Shown: one piece after another, positions 47,326 to 58,923 of the stretch
How positions within the stretch are numbered: the stretch's first letter is position 1
How the letters are laid out: every line of letters starts with the position of its first letter
Origin: Strobilurus pachycystidiatus
Taxonomy: Eukaryota > Basidiomycota > Agaricomycetes > Agaricales > Physalacriaceae
DNA: 64,000 nucleotides
Reading direction: 5' to 3'
Assembly: GCA_019915135.1 (NCBI GenBank)
Contig: JAHLMK010000015.1
Location: 1,116,001-1,180,000, forward strand
The notes under the pieces: model-generated
Told to the model about the DNA's origin: nothing
The model's input: only the letters and a program-made list of their open reading frames with translations
The model's database searches: none
Program-made: the position numbers and the translations under genes

Positions 47326-47527
47326 AGTGTCGCGTTCCGCTGATCGATAGCGGTGATAGCGATGGCGGAAAGCAAGTGAATTATCGTAAGCCGAGTTGCC
47401 GAGGCCGCTGTCGTGACCAGGTTCTGAATTGCGGCTAAGTGCAGACACTGACGCGGAAATCCCTCGCGGCTACGCAGAGTGAGAATGCACGGCTTCGGGG
47501 CCTCGAGGCATTCCAATTGCAATCTGC

Positions 47528-47534
47528 TATAAAT
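47528..47534 (+). promoter_or_regulatory. TATA box upstream of the CYSTM-like gene
   Basis: TATAAAT about 60 bp before the ATG at 47590, in the 265-bp divergent promoter shared with MYND copy 1. Confidence 0.5.
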
Positions 47535-47589
47535 TCCTGCCACATCATGAGGGGCTTCCAAGTCACCCATCTTCTTCCGTCCAGTTACC

Positions 47590-48340
47590 ATGTCCTACGC
47601 CCCTCCTCAAGGTATGATACTGTAGCGTAATCGCGCCGATTTGTCTCAAAAGTTCTCTCAGGTCCTCCTCCTCCGGCGCACTATCCATATCCCGCACCTG
47701 AAGGTACGAGCAGAACACGCGCGTTTGGTGGCAGGCCTTTCACCGTGGACTACTAGGCCCGCCTCAATTTCCTTCCCCTAGCCAGTACCAATCGCCACAA
47801 GGTATGAAAGATGCCATCGACCCCGTTTCATCGCCTGAGACTTGCACGCTACAGGCCCACCGCCAGGCCCAGATGGCGGGTACTTTGCGCCACCCCAAGT
47901 GTGTCCTCTCGCACTCTCCACCTCCATTGGCTCTTGAATCATCATTCTTTCACGTTTGACAGGCGCCGCCTCCATCCCACCCGAGCGGAGGTCACTACAA
48001 CTCGCCTCCAGGCAACTACGGGGAGAAATCATACCCCCAACAAGACTACGACAGAGGCCGAGGTCCAAGCCAATACGGCCAGGGACAGTACAGCTATCAG
48101 CCTCAACCCCAGCCGCAGACCATTATCATGTAAGTGCAAAGGCACTCTTCTCCGTGACGCCGTGTCCGCCCGCACTGACGGTCGTGACAGCGCTCACCAG
48201 CAGGAGAAGCCCTCCGCAGCCGATCAAACGTGCATGGCATGCTTGGCCGGCATTTGCTGCATGTGTTGCGTTGACGGTACGTATCGCTGCTCTCAAGCAA
48301 TGTTGACGGCAAACTCACATCGGCTCCAGCTCTAGTGTGA
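47590..48340 (+). CDS. Small Pro/Gln/Tyr-rich protein with C-terminal Cys-rich membrane module (CYSTM-like)
   Basis: Seven short exons: MSYAPPQ, then GPPPPAHYPYPAPEG, QYQSPQ, GPPPGPDGGYFAPPQ, a longer exon APPPSHPSGGHYNSPPGNYG through QPQPQPQTIII, then AHQQEKPSAADQTCMACLAG and ICCMCCVDA, last exon LV-stop. A Pro/Tyr/Gln-rich head followed by a short Cys-cluster hydrophobic end (C-x2-C-x4-CC-x-CC) is the layout of CYSTM proteins, tail-anchored modules linked to stress tolerance in eukaryotes. The donor after PAPEG is chosen for frame (GCGC before GTTTGG). About 120 residues. This gene would be missed by ORF length alone. Confidence 0.75.
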
Positions 48341-48503
48341 TGATACCTAGTTTGACAACCGGATCTGTACCGATATCATACCATAATTTACTGTGTGTGG
48401 TAGGCTGCTTAGTATATCATTAGTGATGCAACTGTATACCACACCATAATCTCTTCACTTCCTTGGAGATCCGGCTGTCAACTACAGGAGTACTGCTCGA
48501 TGT

Positions 48504-51312
48504 TCACCAAATCCCGCTCGATACCCGGATGACATCCGCCATCTCTTGGACGTCATGCACTCGAATAATAGCCGCACCCTGCTGTACTGCAGATGCGACC
48601 GTAGCAGCCGTAGCGAGCATCCGCTCCTTGGGCGTTGTGGTTCTCCCATGTTGCGACAAGATAGTCCCCAGGAAAGACTTGCGCGACGATCCAATCAGCG
48701 AAGGATAACCCTCCAACGGATTCCTTCTTCGGTCAGAATCTACGACGCAATCAGAACCCAACCAGCATCGGTTAAGATTTGGAGACAGACCTCGCCCAAC
48801 AAGAATATCGGCAGTAACGCTTGCAGAGTCTCTCAGAACTTCCAGATTGCCCTCTATAGTCTTACTGAAACCAACACCAGGATCCACGATGACCAGCCAC
48901 CGCCTCAGACCGCCCGGTCCTTTCACAATATCTTCAACCTTCTGCCCAAGCTCTATTCGCACACCCTCTACGACGGAATGATCCTTCCCTGCGTAGTCAT
49001 AGGCGCTGTAGTCCTTATTCGACCCCGCGTCCGCTCTAGAGTGCATGAGCACCACCGGGACCGCAAACTCCCTCGCGACCTTCTTCATCGCGTCCCTGTA
49101 ACGACCTGCATCCTCATCCGGATACGGATAACACGAAGGCCCGGAGAACGCATACACATCATTAATGATGTTCGCGCCAGCGAGTATAGCGGCGCGAGCG
49201 ACTTCCGGGCGGAACGTGTCCACGCTAATGGGGACATTCACCCCGCCCTGCCGAATCGCCTCAATGACAGGAACGACGCGTTGTATCTCCTCTTCGACAG
49301 AGACGAATGCAGCCCCGGGACGAGTCGAGTAGCCCCCGATGTCCAGTATATCCGCCCCAGAGGTGACGGCGTCATGCGCAAAGGCGGCAGCACTGGAGAG
49401 GCTATCGTGGTCAGCCCCGTCGGAGAAGGAGTCGGGAGTGGTGTTGATGATGGCCATAAGCTGGGTTTTGAATGAAGTATTGGCGCGCTGGCCTGGGGAA
49501 CATACGATGGGCTGGGTCCAGTGGCATAAGGTGGATGGAACGGAATCACCCGAATGCAGGGGTTGCGCTGGAACAGGTAAGATCTTTTGAAGGGAAGGAT
49601 CCCGAGGTACTTTGTCGAGAAGAACAGAAATGGTTTCAAATGCAGCGGGGTGCACAAAGTCGGGAATCATGCTTCAACAGACGTTAGAATCGATTGATCA
49701 GATAAATTTGTCTTACTCTTTCAGTGGACGAAGGACGAACTCTCTTTCGCATAACCGAGGATGAGGTACGACAAGATGGCCCTCCAAATTGTTAAGATTG
49801 ACGCGTTCATCTGGCGCTCGGGTGTCTATGACTTGATCGCCATAGAAGACAATGTCAAGGTCCAGCGCTCGTGGTCCATTGCGAATGGACGGCACTCGTC
49901 CAACGGTCTTCTCAATGATCTTCAGTAACTCAAGAAGTTGACGGGGCGGTAGGTCCGTTTCAACCTTCTCCAGATCAGCGATCTTAAATGACTTGCATGA
50001 ACAGAAACCGCGCACCAAACACGCGCCATTGATAAATTTAGGCTGGTCTTCGACATACATGGGGGTGCTTTCATACAAGAAGCTTGTGTTAACAATGCCT
50101 ACCTTGCCCTCGCAAGAAGCTAACAAGTCGCCAGGAGCTTCAAGGAACCGGAGGGCAAGCTCGATGTTATGGAAACTGTCTCCGAGATTGGATCCGAAGG
50201 CGATAGCGGCTGTGGAAGCGCCAATTACGGATTCGGAGTCAGTCTATGAAAAAGTGAGGATCAGAGGCAAGGAAAAAGGTCATAGGAAGGGAGGATACCT
50301 GCATTTTCTGGAAGTGGGACGCAGGATAGTCAGAAAAAATACGCGATATCTCGACCTCCGATGCCGACGCGAAGACGAGGGCGTGAGGTTTCGAGACTTT
50401 GACGTGGACGCTAGGTGAAGACGTCAAGTGGGATGCTTGCTCGTTGATCTCGATCAAGGTCTGCAGTGCGGCACAGGACGTCAAGGCCTCCAGAGTTAGA
50501 TAGGTAGTTTCGCCGACAGTCTACAGAACTAACGCATCAGAAAAAGAGATCGCCACGCAAAATAGTCCTACTCTGTATATCCTCCTGATGAGAGCGCGTG
50601 TATCCAAAGACTTTTCATCGGCATGGTCCTCTACTATTATGTGTACTCGTGCCACTTGCTTCTCCAGACGTTCGGCCGGATTGACGCCGATGATGGCGTG
50701 GCAGTCTATGTCTTCGAGGATGTGTCTGAAAGTGCCTAGTTTCCAGGTTGAAGGACTCGTTCGTGTTCCACTGGACTCTAGAACAACCCTAGAGCAATGT
50801 AATGGCGGCTTCGTTTGGATGATGGAAAGATGCGCTTCATCCAACTGTGAGTTGAAAGGTGGCTGAAGGAGGAGAAAGTCGTATATGGCACGCGATATAT
50901 CGTCGAGGGAATTGAAGGTAGTCGGGGGTGCAAGTAGATTGCGGATGGAGGAGGCTATCGCAGAGTAGTTTATTGAACTGTTGAGATCGTCGTGTTCCGC
51001 AGAATAGGTGATGTCGACAGGAACGGAGATCGTGAGCGATATCGGCTGAAGAACCGCTTTGTTTTCAACTTTTGCAGGCCATCTGGCGCCGGAGAAGAGG
51101 AGGACGTCAACGAGAAGATCTTTGACGCGAATCCAGTCTTTTCTGCGAGAAATTCGGCTGAGCAAAAGACAAAAAGGACTGTCGGACGAACGGACCTTGT
51201 CATGGCAGAAAGCTAAGCTTGCAATGCCGTGAAGCCGAGCAAGCGAGGGACACAGCCAAACAGCGCCACGCTTGCGCGGTACACGTTTCGACTCGGTGTC
51301 AATTACTCTCAT
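48504..51312 (-). CDS. FOL1: Trifunctional folate biosynthesis enzyme FOL1 (DHNA aldolase / HPPK / DHPS)
   Basis: Makes dihydropteroate in the folate pathway. Order N to C: two dihydroneopterin-aldolase repeats (51200-50575, DWIRVKDLLVDVLLFSGARW; then 50520-50300, LTLEALTSCAALQTLIEINE and VHVKVSKPHALVFASASEVE), HPPK (50240-49715: TAAIAFGSNLGDSFHNIELA, NGPRALDLDIVFYGD, LVVPHPRLCEREFVLRPL), and dihydropteroate synthase (49670-48504: MAIINTTPDSFSDGADH, DILDIGGYSTRPGA, PISVDTFRPEVARAAILAGA, DPGVGFSKT, GSSRKSFLG, IIRVHDVQEMADVIR). Introns lie between modules. The start is uncertain: ATG 51312 is in frame without splicing but only 33 bp from the SEC11 start, while ATG 51203 with a 38-nt intron joins MTS to RISRRKDWIRV in frame. 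Convergent with the CYSTM-like gene. Confidence 0.93.
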
Positions 51313-51345
51313 TCACCTCCTACTTTCATTCGCCCTTCGCGCCCA

Positions 51346-52116
51346 ATGTTTACCGAGGAACTGAAGGCCTTCCGCCGGTTTGGCGTGCGCCACGTATGCT
51401 CTTGCGACTGCCTCTCTAGAACGCTCACGGACTGCTGAACACAGTTACTCTTGCAATGCTTGAATTTCGCTTCAGTAATTGCCTCAGGCCTCATGATATG
51501 GAAAGGACTCGGTTTAATAACAAACACAGAGTCGCCCATTGTCGTTGTTCTTAGGTGTGTAGCCTGCCATTGCTGCGTCTGGTCCGGGCTAAACGCGCCC
51601 GTACAGTGGATCCATGGAACCAGCTTTTTACCGCGGCGACCTTCTCTTCCTCACAAATCCCGTCAGCGAGCGCTATCATACAGGCGACATCACCGTATAC
51701 AAGATTCCCGGCGCGGACATCCCCATTGTCCATCGCGTTCTTGAAACCCACGATTTCCCGGCCGATTCTTTAAGGTCCGGCTGTTCAGTGATCTGACGCA
51801 TCGTCAACCTAATTATTCCCCTTGCAGTGCTGTTGACGCAGTATCACCAGCAAAACAATATCTTTTGACCAAGGGAGACAACAACTACATTGATGACATT
51901 GATCTCTACCAAGGTCTACAATGGCTGGAGAGGAAACATATCGTAGGTAAGGTCCGCGGCTTCCTTCCGTACATCGGGTATGTCACGATTGCCATGGTTA
52001 GTGAATTTCCTGTGTCTTCCGTCTTGTACTGATTGTCCTCCTAGAATGACTTCCCGCAATTGAAATACGCTTTACTGGGTGGACTGGGACTTTTGGCACT
52101 CATTCAACGGGAATAA
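51346..52116 (+). CDS. SEC11: Signal peptidase complex catalytic subunit SEC11
   Basis: ER membrane serine protease (Ser/His-type, family S26) that removes signal peptides. Exon 1 [16 protein letters not shown]; exon 2 [20 protein letters not shown] (membrane anchor) with [15 protein letters not shown]; exon 3 [19 protein letters not shown], carrying the catalytic Ser, and [20 protein letters not shown] with the catalytic His; exon 4 [20 protein letters not shown] with the conserved Asp, then [20 protein letters not shown]; last exon [20 protein letters not shown] ending QRE. About 190 residues, near the usual 165-185. Divergent from FOL1 with almost no spacer. Confidence 0.93.
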
Positions 52117-52808
52117 GTGTTCGTGCCTCCTTCCATGTACGACGTTCACTTCGCTTATTAGTGATGCCAGGTTCTAGATGTCTTTCTTTCGTGTAACAAA
52201 ATAAAGCCTACACTAAATTATTACTTGGGTCGCCTATCTGGTACCATCACAGCGAGCGTTGAAACTGACGCATAGAGCGACTATCCTTGCGAACATTCTG
52301 GATCGTGTCGATGCGGAACGAACAAGCTCGATTCCGATCTAAACTCTTTCCTCTATCAAATTCGCCTGAATCCTGAGTATCGTAGGAATTGAAAGGTTCT
52401 TATACTGATACACATTGCCGAGTCTTGCGTCGTTGTAGTCGTCAAGGATGCGGTGGTAAAGCTAGGGCCCCATTCGACGATAGTGTTCGACGCACTCGCA
52501 GGCGAGAAATCACACGTCGTTCAGGTTGTACACTAGAGTACATGTATGGGTGCACTGTTTTGAGTCAACGCGTTTATTCAGATATAGTGAGATATCTGAC
52601 TGAACGGCGGTGAACTTGTGGGCAGGCGGACCTTATTTGTCACGAGAAAGATATGTTTTTGAACGATTTTTTGAAGGATCCTCGACGGGAGTAAGAAAGT
52701 CTTAGAAAGTAAGAGTCTGGATCTGGACCCACGATCATGCACATGAGTTAGTCATGCATCAGCCGTAACAATTAAATTAGCATCCGTCTTTCTTCTTCAG
52801 TGACTACC
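52117..52808. other. Intergenic between SEC11 and FSH hydrolase
   Basis: About 690 bp with only a 74-codon frame. Presumed promoter of the hydrolase. No clear TATA box. Confidence 0.35.
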
Positions 52809-53987
52809 ATGGCTGCCAGATCTATCCTCGTTCTTCACGGGTGGGCCTACCTTTCTCTGAAGTCTTCAACGCATCATCGAACATCGAAACAGATACTCCC
52901 AGAACGGTCACATTTTCAGCAAACGCGTCCGTCCAATCTTTGTCCTGCCTGCCATCATAAACTCATCGATTGCAATAGGTCGGTGCGCTTCGAAAGCAGT
53001 GCGGGAAAGATGTAGATATGTGTATGCGTCATTAGAGGTCTTGACAGACGTCGATCTGAATATGTTCATTCCAGTCTTCCTCGACGCCCCACTCGTTCTG
53101 CAACCCGCCGATCTCTTTGGTACCTCCACAGCAGACCTCGGCGCCTCAGAAGCCAATGCCGATGACCCCACATTGACTCCTAGAGGGTGGTACAAATCTG
53201 GTCTCAACAAGACGAAGGCTACCGGCCTGGAGGAATCATTGCTTTTGTTAAGAGATACCCTGAAGGAGAGAAAGTTTGACGTACGTTCGACAACCAAGAT
53301 TCAGAGCAGCATCCTAATCAACCTCGTAGGGTGTCATGGGATTCAGGTATGTATGTCTCGAATGCAACACAACTTCCGGCTATTCACAGTGATCATAGTC
53401 AGGGTGCATGCATGGCTGCCCTCCTGGCCGCTCTGGTGTGTCCACTGTCCATATCTCATTTTCTCAACATGTATTGAACCAACCTCTCTCCCAGCTTGAG
53501 CGCCCAGAAACTTACCCTTCATTCCTGGTTGATGGCAATCCCGTTCATCCCCCATTGTATGTCATTCCCGGTCGTGGCGTCAATCATTCCAATACTGACT
53601 TACCATCAACAGCCAATTCTGTGTAGCCGTCGCGGGCTTCAAAGTAGTTGATCCACTCTCTGATCTCGTCTTCGGAATTTCATACGACACTCCAACACTT
53701 CACGTTATCGGGAAGAACGACATTATAGTTACACCGGAGCGCTCCCAGACTTTGCTCGAAGTCTCTGCTAACAAGCGAGTGGAGGAACACGATGGAGGTA
53801 AGCCAGCGTTCTTGTCAAAAGAATCATTCACAGCTCTCTTTCAGGTCACTTTGTCCCCTCCAAGACAACCTGGCGCAAATTTTTAGCAGCATATCTCAAA
53901 GACCCTCTTGGAGATGTTCCCTCTCCGGGTTTAATATCTGCGCCACCCTCGGGTACGGCGACGCCAGTGACTGCGGAGGCATACTAA
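52809..53987 (+). CDS. FSH-type serine hydrolase
   Basis: Alpha/beta hydrolase of the FSH1/FSH2/FSH3 family, related to human OVCA2. Spliced product starts MAARSILVLHG, then NGHIFSKR and VGALRKQCGKDVD, FFLDAPLVLQPADLFGTST, a loop, LEESLLLLRDTLKERKFD. A 17-nt exon (53330-53346) gives GVMGFS, joined to QGACMAALLAAL so that the nucleophile Ser sits in GFSQG. The catalytic Asp lies in LHVIGKNDIIVTPERS and the His in DGGHFVPS. The C-terminus is PSPGLISAPPSGTATPVTAE-AY. About 270 residues, a little longer than yeast Fsh1. The substrate is unknown; family members are esterases acting on short acyl groups. Convergent with the kinase gene. Confidence 0.85.
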
Positions 53988-54177
53988 ATGCAATTCGCCA
54001 ATGCTCATGACACATAGACTGTATACAGGTAAACGGTTATACAGAGGTAATACATAATCTAGACATACAGTAGACAGACAAATCGAAAAATTGTGAAATA
54101 GGAAGTCCGTGTCGTTACAAAACGAGTCCTTGCAAGGATACTATGGGTACAAATCAAATCCCAAAAAGAAAAAAAAA

Positions 54178-56656
54178 TCAGACAGAAGATCGCATAGAAA
54201 ACCTCCTTAGTCTTTTGAAGACCTTGCCCACGATGCTCTTTTTCGACCCAAAATTGGACAAATCCGACCTGGGTTTCTCGGTAGCCTTTTGCTGCATAGC
54301 ACTCAACACTGAGATCGTCAAACTCTCCTCTAACGTCCACTCCGAATCCCCTCTGATCCTTTTCAGCTGTCGTCGCCCAGGAGTGCGGCGAAGGACTCTA
54401 TCAGAGACCACGAAAGAGTCAGGCCGCGGACTGAAGATAGCACGCCGGCGTTGAGACGAGGAAGACGACCGAGTCCCATCTTGAGGGCGCTTGTACACGT
54501 CCGGGGGCGTAACGTCCACATATCCGTGTCCATGTACAGATGGGAATGGAAGCTTGTCATCGTCGCCCTTAAGGCCGGGGGAAGGCGTGCGCTGACGCTT
54601 GTACTTCACCGGTGGCGCAACAACAGCGTGGCCCATCTGCCACTGGTCATCACTGCTGTCACTGGGGGGCGATGAGGGCGAATGTGAGGGTGCCAATGCA
54701 TTAGATAGAGGCGTGAAAACCACATGACTGACATCGAGCGAAGAGGGCGAGTCCGAAAACTCGTCGTCTGCATCAGAGAAGGTGGTACAGAACTGGTAGA
54801 TGGAGGCAGAGGAAGGAAGAGGTTGAATGATGCTCCGGGAATCTTCTGAGTGCATTGGAACGTCGGAAGGCAGACGGCCAAGGTCGGAGGGCTCTTCGTC
54901 GTATAAGCAAAGTCCGATGTCTGAGTCGAGGTAGCGAAGACTCGGTGCTGGCAGTGGCGGATGAGCAAGAGCTGCTATCTCATCCCAGATCTCGAAGAGT
55001 GGCTCAAATACCGGTTGCTCTTCAACGTTGTCGTCCCTGATACGGTCTCGAGGATTGTACACTAGAAGCTATAAATCCCAATCAGTATAAGCTCAAGCAC
55101 GCAAGAGAATGGAATAGACCGACAGCTCTGATGAAGGCCTCTAATCGCGGATCCCACCACTCCCTCTCCTGACCCTTGATTGCCATCATCTCCATTTCAC
55201 CAAATGTACAGCTGAAGTCGCCAACAGTCCTGCTGTCGCCGTGTTGGAAGGGTACGCTGCCCATGCCGAGTTCGTATAACATTACACCCAAACTCCACCA
55301 ATCCACACCGGAATCAATGATCACTCCGCCTTCTGCGTTTCGGTGAGCCAATTCAGGCGCCACGTACAGCGGTGTGAAGGTGATGACGTCCGACGGCTGG
55401 AATGCGACACTGCCATCCTTCATCCAAGATGACGCTCCAAAGTCGCCTACTACGATGTGTCCAGACGCCGAAACCATGACGTTCGCTGGCTTGAGATCTT
55501 GGTGAATGATGCCCTTCTCGTGGAGGAAAAGTAATGCAATAACAAGTTCAGCGGATAGAAGTCGAAACGAATGTAGAGCGGAAATGGCATTTGGTGCAGT
55601 AGTCGGAGCGGGAAAAGTGTGAGGTAGCGAGGCCGATGTGGATAGACCAACAGGTCCGTCTAGCCGTAACCGGGAAGAAATCTCGGGGTCAGAGAGTGGA
55701 GTTGGATGATATTCCTAGGTGGCTGGTTTAACAACACAAAGGAAATGCCGGCAATTGAGAAAGGCACTCACAAGAACGAGAAAGACGAAACGGTCATCCG
55801 AGAAGGTGTTCACCATGCCCTGGAGGAATGAAGTGCGAGTGTCCGTGGAGGCTTCACCGAAAGTCCTGAGCGTTCGTAGTTCTCGCTCGGCTTCCTCCTT
55901 TCCGTAGCGATCCATGCCAGTCTTTTGTAAAACCTTGATAGCTCGAAGACCTGGCTGGGTCGTATGGGTGCCCAAGAGGACCTTCCCGTAGGTCCCTCGG
56001 CCTAGCGTACCTAAGATTTCGAATGAAGAGAGAGATGATGGGAATGTGGCTGTGGATACGTCGGGCAGCGAAGAAAGTGATAGGTCTGCGTTGTCTGAGA
56101 CGGTCGAAATCGCTCTATGATGAGAAAAGAGATGGGTTGGGAGGTCTTCCTGAGCCTTGTCGAGGGAGGGAAATGCGAAAAAGTCGTCGTCCCCAAAGAG
56201 CGGGTCTTCAGTAGGGGTAAGCGGGCCAGCCGAAAAGGATGATGAGCTTCTGGCGTCCGCAAGAGCGTTTGATTTGAAAGCGAGTGACAGTGGACATCTT
56301 GGCTTGGAATCCTTGGATTTAGAGGACTCGTCAGTGGTCGTAGTGGCCATAGTGTCTCGGCGAGAAAGTAGGACGTTCGAAGAAGCAAAGCTAGTGGAAG
56401 CGCCGAGGGTATGTCCGCCAAATAAGCTCAGAGAAGTTTGGCGCACGCCAGTGTACTCTATAAGAGCCAGTCACTAGTAGTCACAAGAATCGCCGAAGGT
56501 ATCGCAGCGGTAAGGCCAGCTGGCACGCTTAACGGTGCAAGAAGTGAAAGGTGGAAAGGAACATAGACTACTGTCAGTATGATGACGCTTGTTTTGATCG
56601 ATGTCGGCTGTCTGTCTCTTCTGTACCATCATCATGAAGTCGTTGGGAACACTCAT
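54178..56656 (-). CDS. Serine/threonine protein kinase with HQD catalytic loop
   Basis: Exon 1 from ATG 56656 (MSVPNDFMMMVQKRQTADID) joins in phase to KYTGVRQTSLSLFGGHTLGA. A Ser-rich N-terminus precedes the kinase domain: FEILGTLGRGTYGKVLLGTH (Gly loop), LRAIKVLQKTGMD (Lys), RELRTLRTFGEAS. A 55-residue insert after the hinge EYHPTPLSDPE is rich in Ser/Pro. The catalytic loop is GIIHQDLKPANVM, with Gln in place of Arg (HRD to HQD). DFG is GDFGASS and APE is FTPLYVAPELAHR; DWWSLGVMLYELGMGSVPF follows. The C-terminal 290 residues are Ser-rich and basic at the end (KVFKRLRRFSMRSS). Most like AGC/CAMK-type fungal kinases; the exact group is not clear. Probably active, since the key Lys, catalytic Asp and DFG are present. 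Confidence 0.85.
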
Positions 56657-57441
56657 TCAACTTGTCACTGTAGGTACTAGTACCGACTGGTTTCTGATGG
56701 GTATCCGTCAGCGGTAGGACGTCAGGCGACATTTTACTAGCTATCTGCCCAAGCCAGCACTCCGACAGTCTCGACTTGGCGGCCTGTAATTTGCTTGCCT
56801 AGTGCGGGCAGATCTCCAGGCCTTTCTTACGCAGTCGACCCCGCCACTCCAGACTCATTGCTGACGATAACTGCAAATGCACTAGTCGAATAGCTCTCAG
56901 CTCGTCCGGCCCTCTAGATCAAGCATGAGTCTCAATGAACAGCTGTCTATCAACATTGTCTCGTAAGTTAGTTAGTCTACGTTCGCATCGCTTCGTCTCC
57001 GCGGGCTCCCAACGTTCGGGGAAGGGGCTCTCCAAATCGCACCCGCGGTCAGTACATCGTTGGGACGACTGGCATCTCATCAAATGAACCTGAAGTACGG
57101 GAATGGTATACGATACGCAATGTTGAACAGTCCGGCGAGCAGTCATACTCGGCCAGCTGCGCAAGTAGATAATCAGCAACATGTTCGTGAGAATGTGTGT
57201 ACGAGTCGTTTGCGCGGTACACGGCAAGGGTTTGGCTGAAAACATGTTGTACAGTACACTAATATTATGTTCATGTGCGCGGTACTTTAACGTCGAAGAA
57301 TCAATGATAATTGACCAGTGGGTCGAAGGTTGTACAATTCCAGTGCGCGTCCTCATAAATGCCTTGAGGTCACTTTTGATTGTAGGATTATGAAGGCGAA
57401 TTTCCAAGTCGCTAATAACGGGTTAGGGACAACGTGCATAG
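56657..57441. other. Intergenic between kinase and MYND copy 2
   Basis: Kinase promoter region and MYND 3' flank. An open minus-strand frame of 162 codons (56919-57407) has no motif and looks spurious. Confidence 0.35.
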
Positions 57442-58923
57442 TTAAACTGAGACTTGCGAATCACATACCGACTTTTTCCGAACATCATCCCAAAACGCTT
57501 GATCTCTGTCCTTTTTGCAGGCTTCTCGATAGTCCATCCAGTCCTGAATGCGCCGTAGACAAGTCTCGTCGACCTCAGGATGAGCTGCTACATTCTCCAA
57601 AAAGAGGACCTTGTCGGGCAGATTCTGCGGCCCACCTCCCGCCTTGAAGAATCTGGAGAGCTGCGGACAGATGTCTTCGTGCGGACTTCCCCCTTGGTCC
57701 CAGTCCTTCTTCTGACATGCTGAGCCGCAATACGCCACGACTCCACACTCAGCACACCTCTGGTATTGCTTCCCGACGTCCTGGAAGGTTTTCATACACC
57801 CCACAACTCCACACTCATGGCTGGCCCTCATGCGCCAAATCGCCCCGCGAATGCCGACCACCGTCCCCGGCTCCTCCTCAGTGAACTTTACGTGAAGCAT
57901 CGGATGCAGTGCGAGTCGCTCGGCCTCTGACACCGCATCGTTGAAGAAGAGCCCGAAATGGGCGAAAGACCTCTGCACGCGTAAATCGTTGTTAGGGAAA
58001 TCACTGCGCCACGTCGCCCCCTGAGCGATGCGTATCCCTTCGGAGAGGACGTTCAGCATCTTCAACTCGTTCCCCTGCATCCAGAACGATATGCTATACT
58101 GCGACAGTGCCTCCCTCTCCATCTGGCGCAGGAATTCGACGGTAAAGCAATGTGGGTTCATGTGGAGGGTTACGAGTTTGCCTGCCTCGATGGAAGCGTT
58201 GACTTTCTCGATGTTGGCAATGAGTGAAAGAAGAAAAAGGTCACTGGAGAACACAGCTAGGGTGAGCTGTCGGCCGCACGTCTGGATGGCGGCGGAGAGG
58301 AAGTTGAGGGCGATTGGTATGGGGATGAACATTTGCCATTGTATCATGGCTTTGACGAAGGAGTCCGGGCCGTTTATGAGGATGGAGTCAACGTTTGCGG
58401 GCCAGTGGCGTGTGTTAGTGCCCTTGGCCACACGAGGCAGGCTGGTGGGGCGACTTGCATCCTTGAGGATGCTCATAAGGCGTTCGAATATCTGGAAAAT
58501 GAGAAGATACGGCGGAGAGGGATAGATGGCTCCGTGTGCTTTCCAGAGACGCTCTCCAACGTCGAAGAAACCTCTGCCTTTGGACTTCCCGATGAACGCA
58601 AGCGCAGTGTTGTTATGCAAACATGTTGATGCGGCAAGAGTATTAAACTGCTCGAAGAGGCGCAGGATGTCACGAGTCGTGCGGGGGTAGACGATGAATT
58701 TGTTTAGAAGAACGCAGAGGCGAGATCGCCTGGATAACGATCTGGATGAGAGTTCTTGACCTCTTGGATCCCCAAGTCCATTGAAGATGCCAGCGAGGCA
58801 ACCAAGCACGCAGAGGGCGCAGGATGAAGGTTTGGTAGGCTTGCCTAGTGCATTTTCGAGAACGTTAATGGCCAGTTCCTCGTATTCCTCTGCTCTGGGA
58901 GGCTGTTTCACAGCCTTGGACAT
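57442..58923 (-). CDS. MYND zinc-finger protein (copy 2)
   Basis: Single exon of about 490 residues from ATG 58923 (MSKAVKQPPRAEEYEELAIN). Same build as the copy at 45883-47325: CALCVLGCLAGIFNGLGDPR near the start, RVAKGTNTRHWPANVDSILI (the other copy has KVSKGHNRGRWPSDAPDIIV), IPIALNFLSAAIQTCGRQLT, and the C-terminal MYND finger CGVVGCMKTFQDVGKQYQRC, AECGVVAYCGSACQKKDWDQ, HEDIC. Zinc ligands are complete. The copies are clearly homologous but well diverged (perhaps a third identical by eye) and 10 kb apart with unrelated genes between, so they are old duplicates. The partner protein is unknown. Confidence 0.85.
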   Translation of the reverse strand: MSKAVKQPPRAEEYEELAINVLENALGKPTKPSSCALCVLGCLAGIFNGLGDPRGQELSSRSLSRRSRLCVLLNKFIVYPRTTRDILRLFEQFNTLAASTCLHNNTALAFIGKSKGRGFFDVGERLWKAHGAIYPSPPYLLIFQIFERLMSILKDASRPTSLPRVAKGTNTRHWPANVDSILINGPDSFVKAMIQWQMFIPIPIALNFLSAAIQTCGRQLTLAVFSSDLFLLSLIANIEKVNASIEAGKLVTLHMNPHCFTVEFLRQMEREALSQYSISFWMQGNELKMLNVLSEGIRIAQGATWRSDFPNNDLRVQRSFAHFGLFFNDAVSEAERLALHPMLHVKFTEEEPGTVVGIRGAIWRMRASHECGVVGCMKTFQDVGKQYQRCAECGVVAYCGSACQKKDWDQGGSPHEDICPQLSRFFKAGGGPQNLPDKVLFLENVAAHPEVDETCLRRIQDWMDYREACKKDRDQAFWDDVRKKSVCDSQVSV

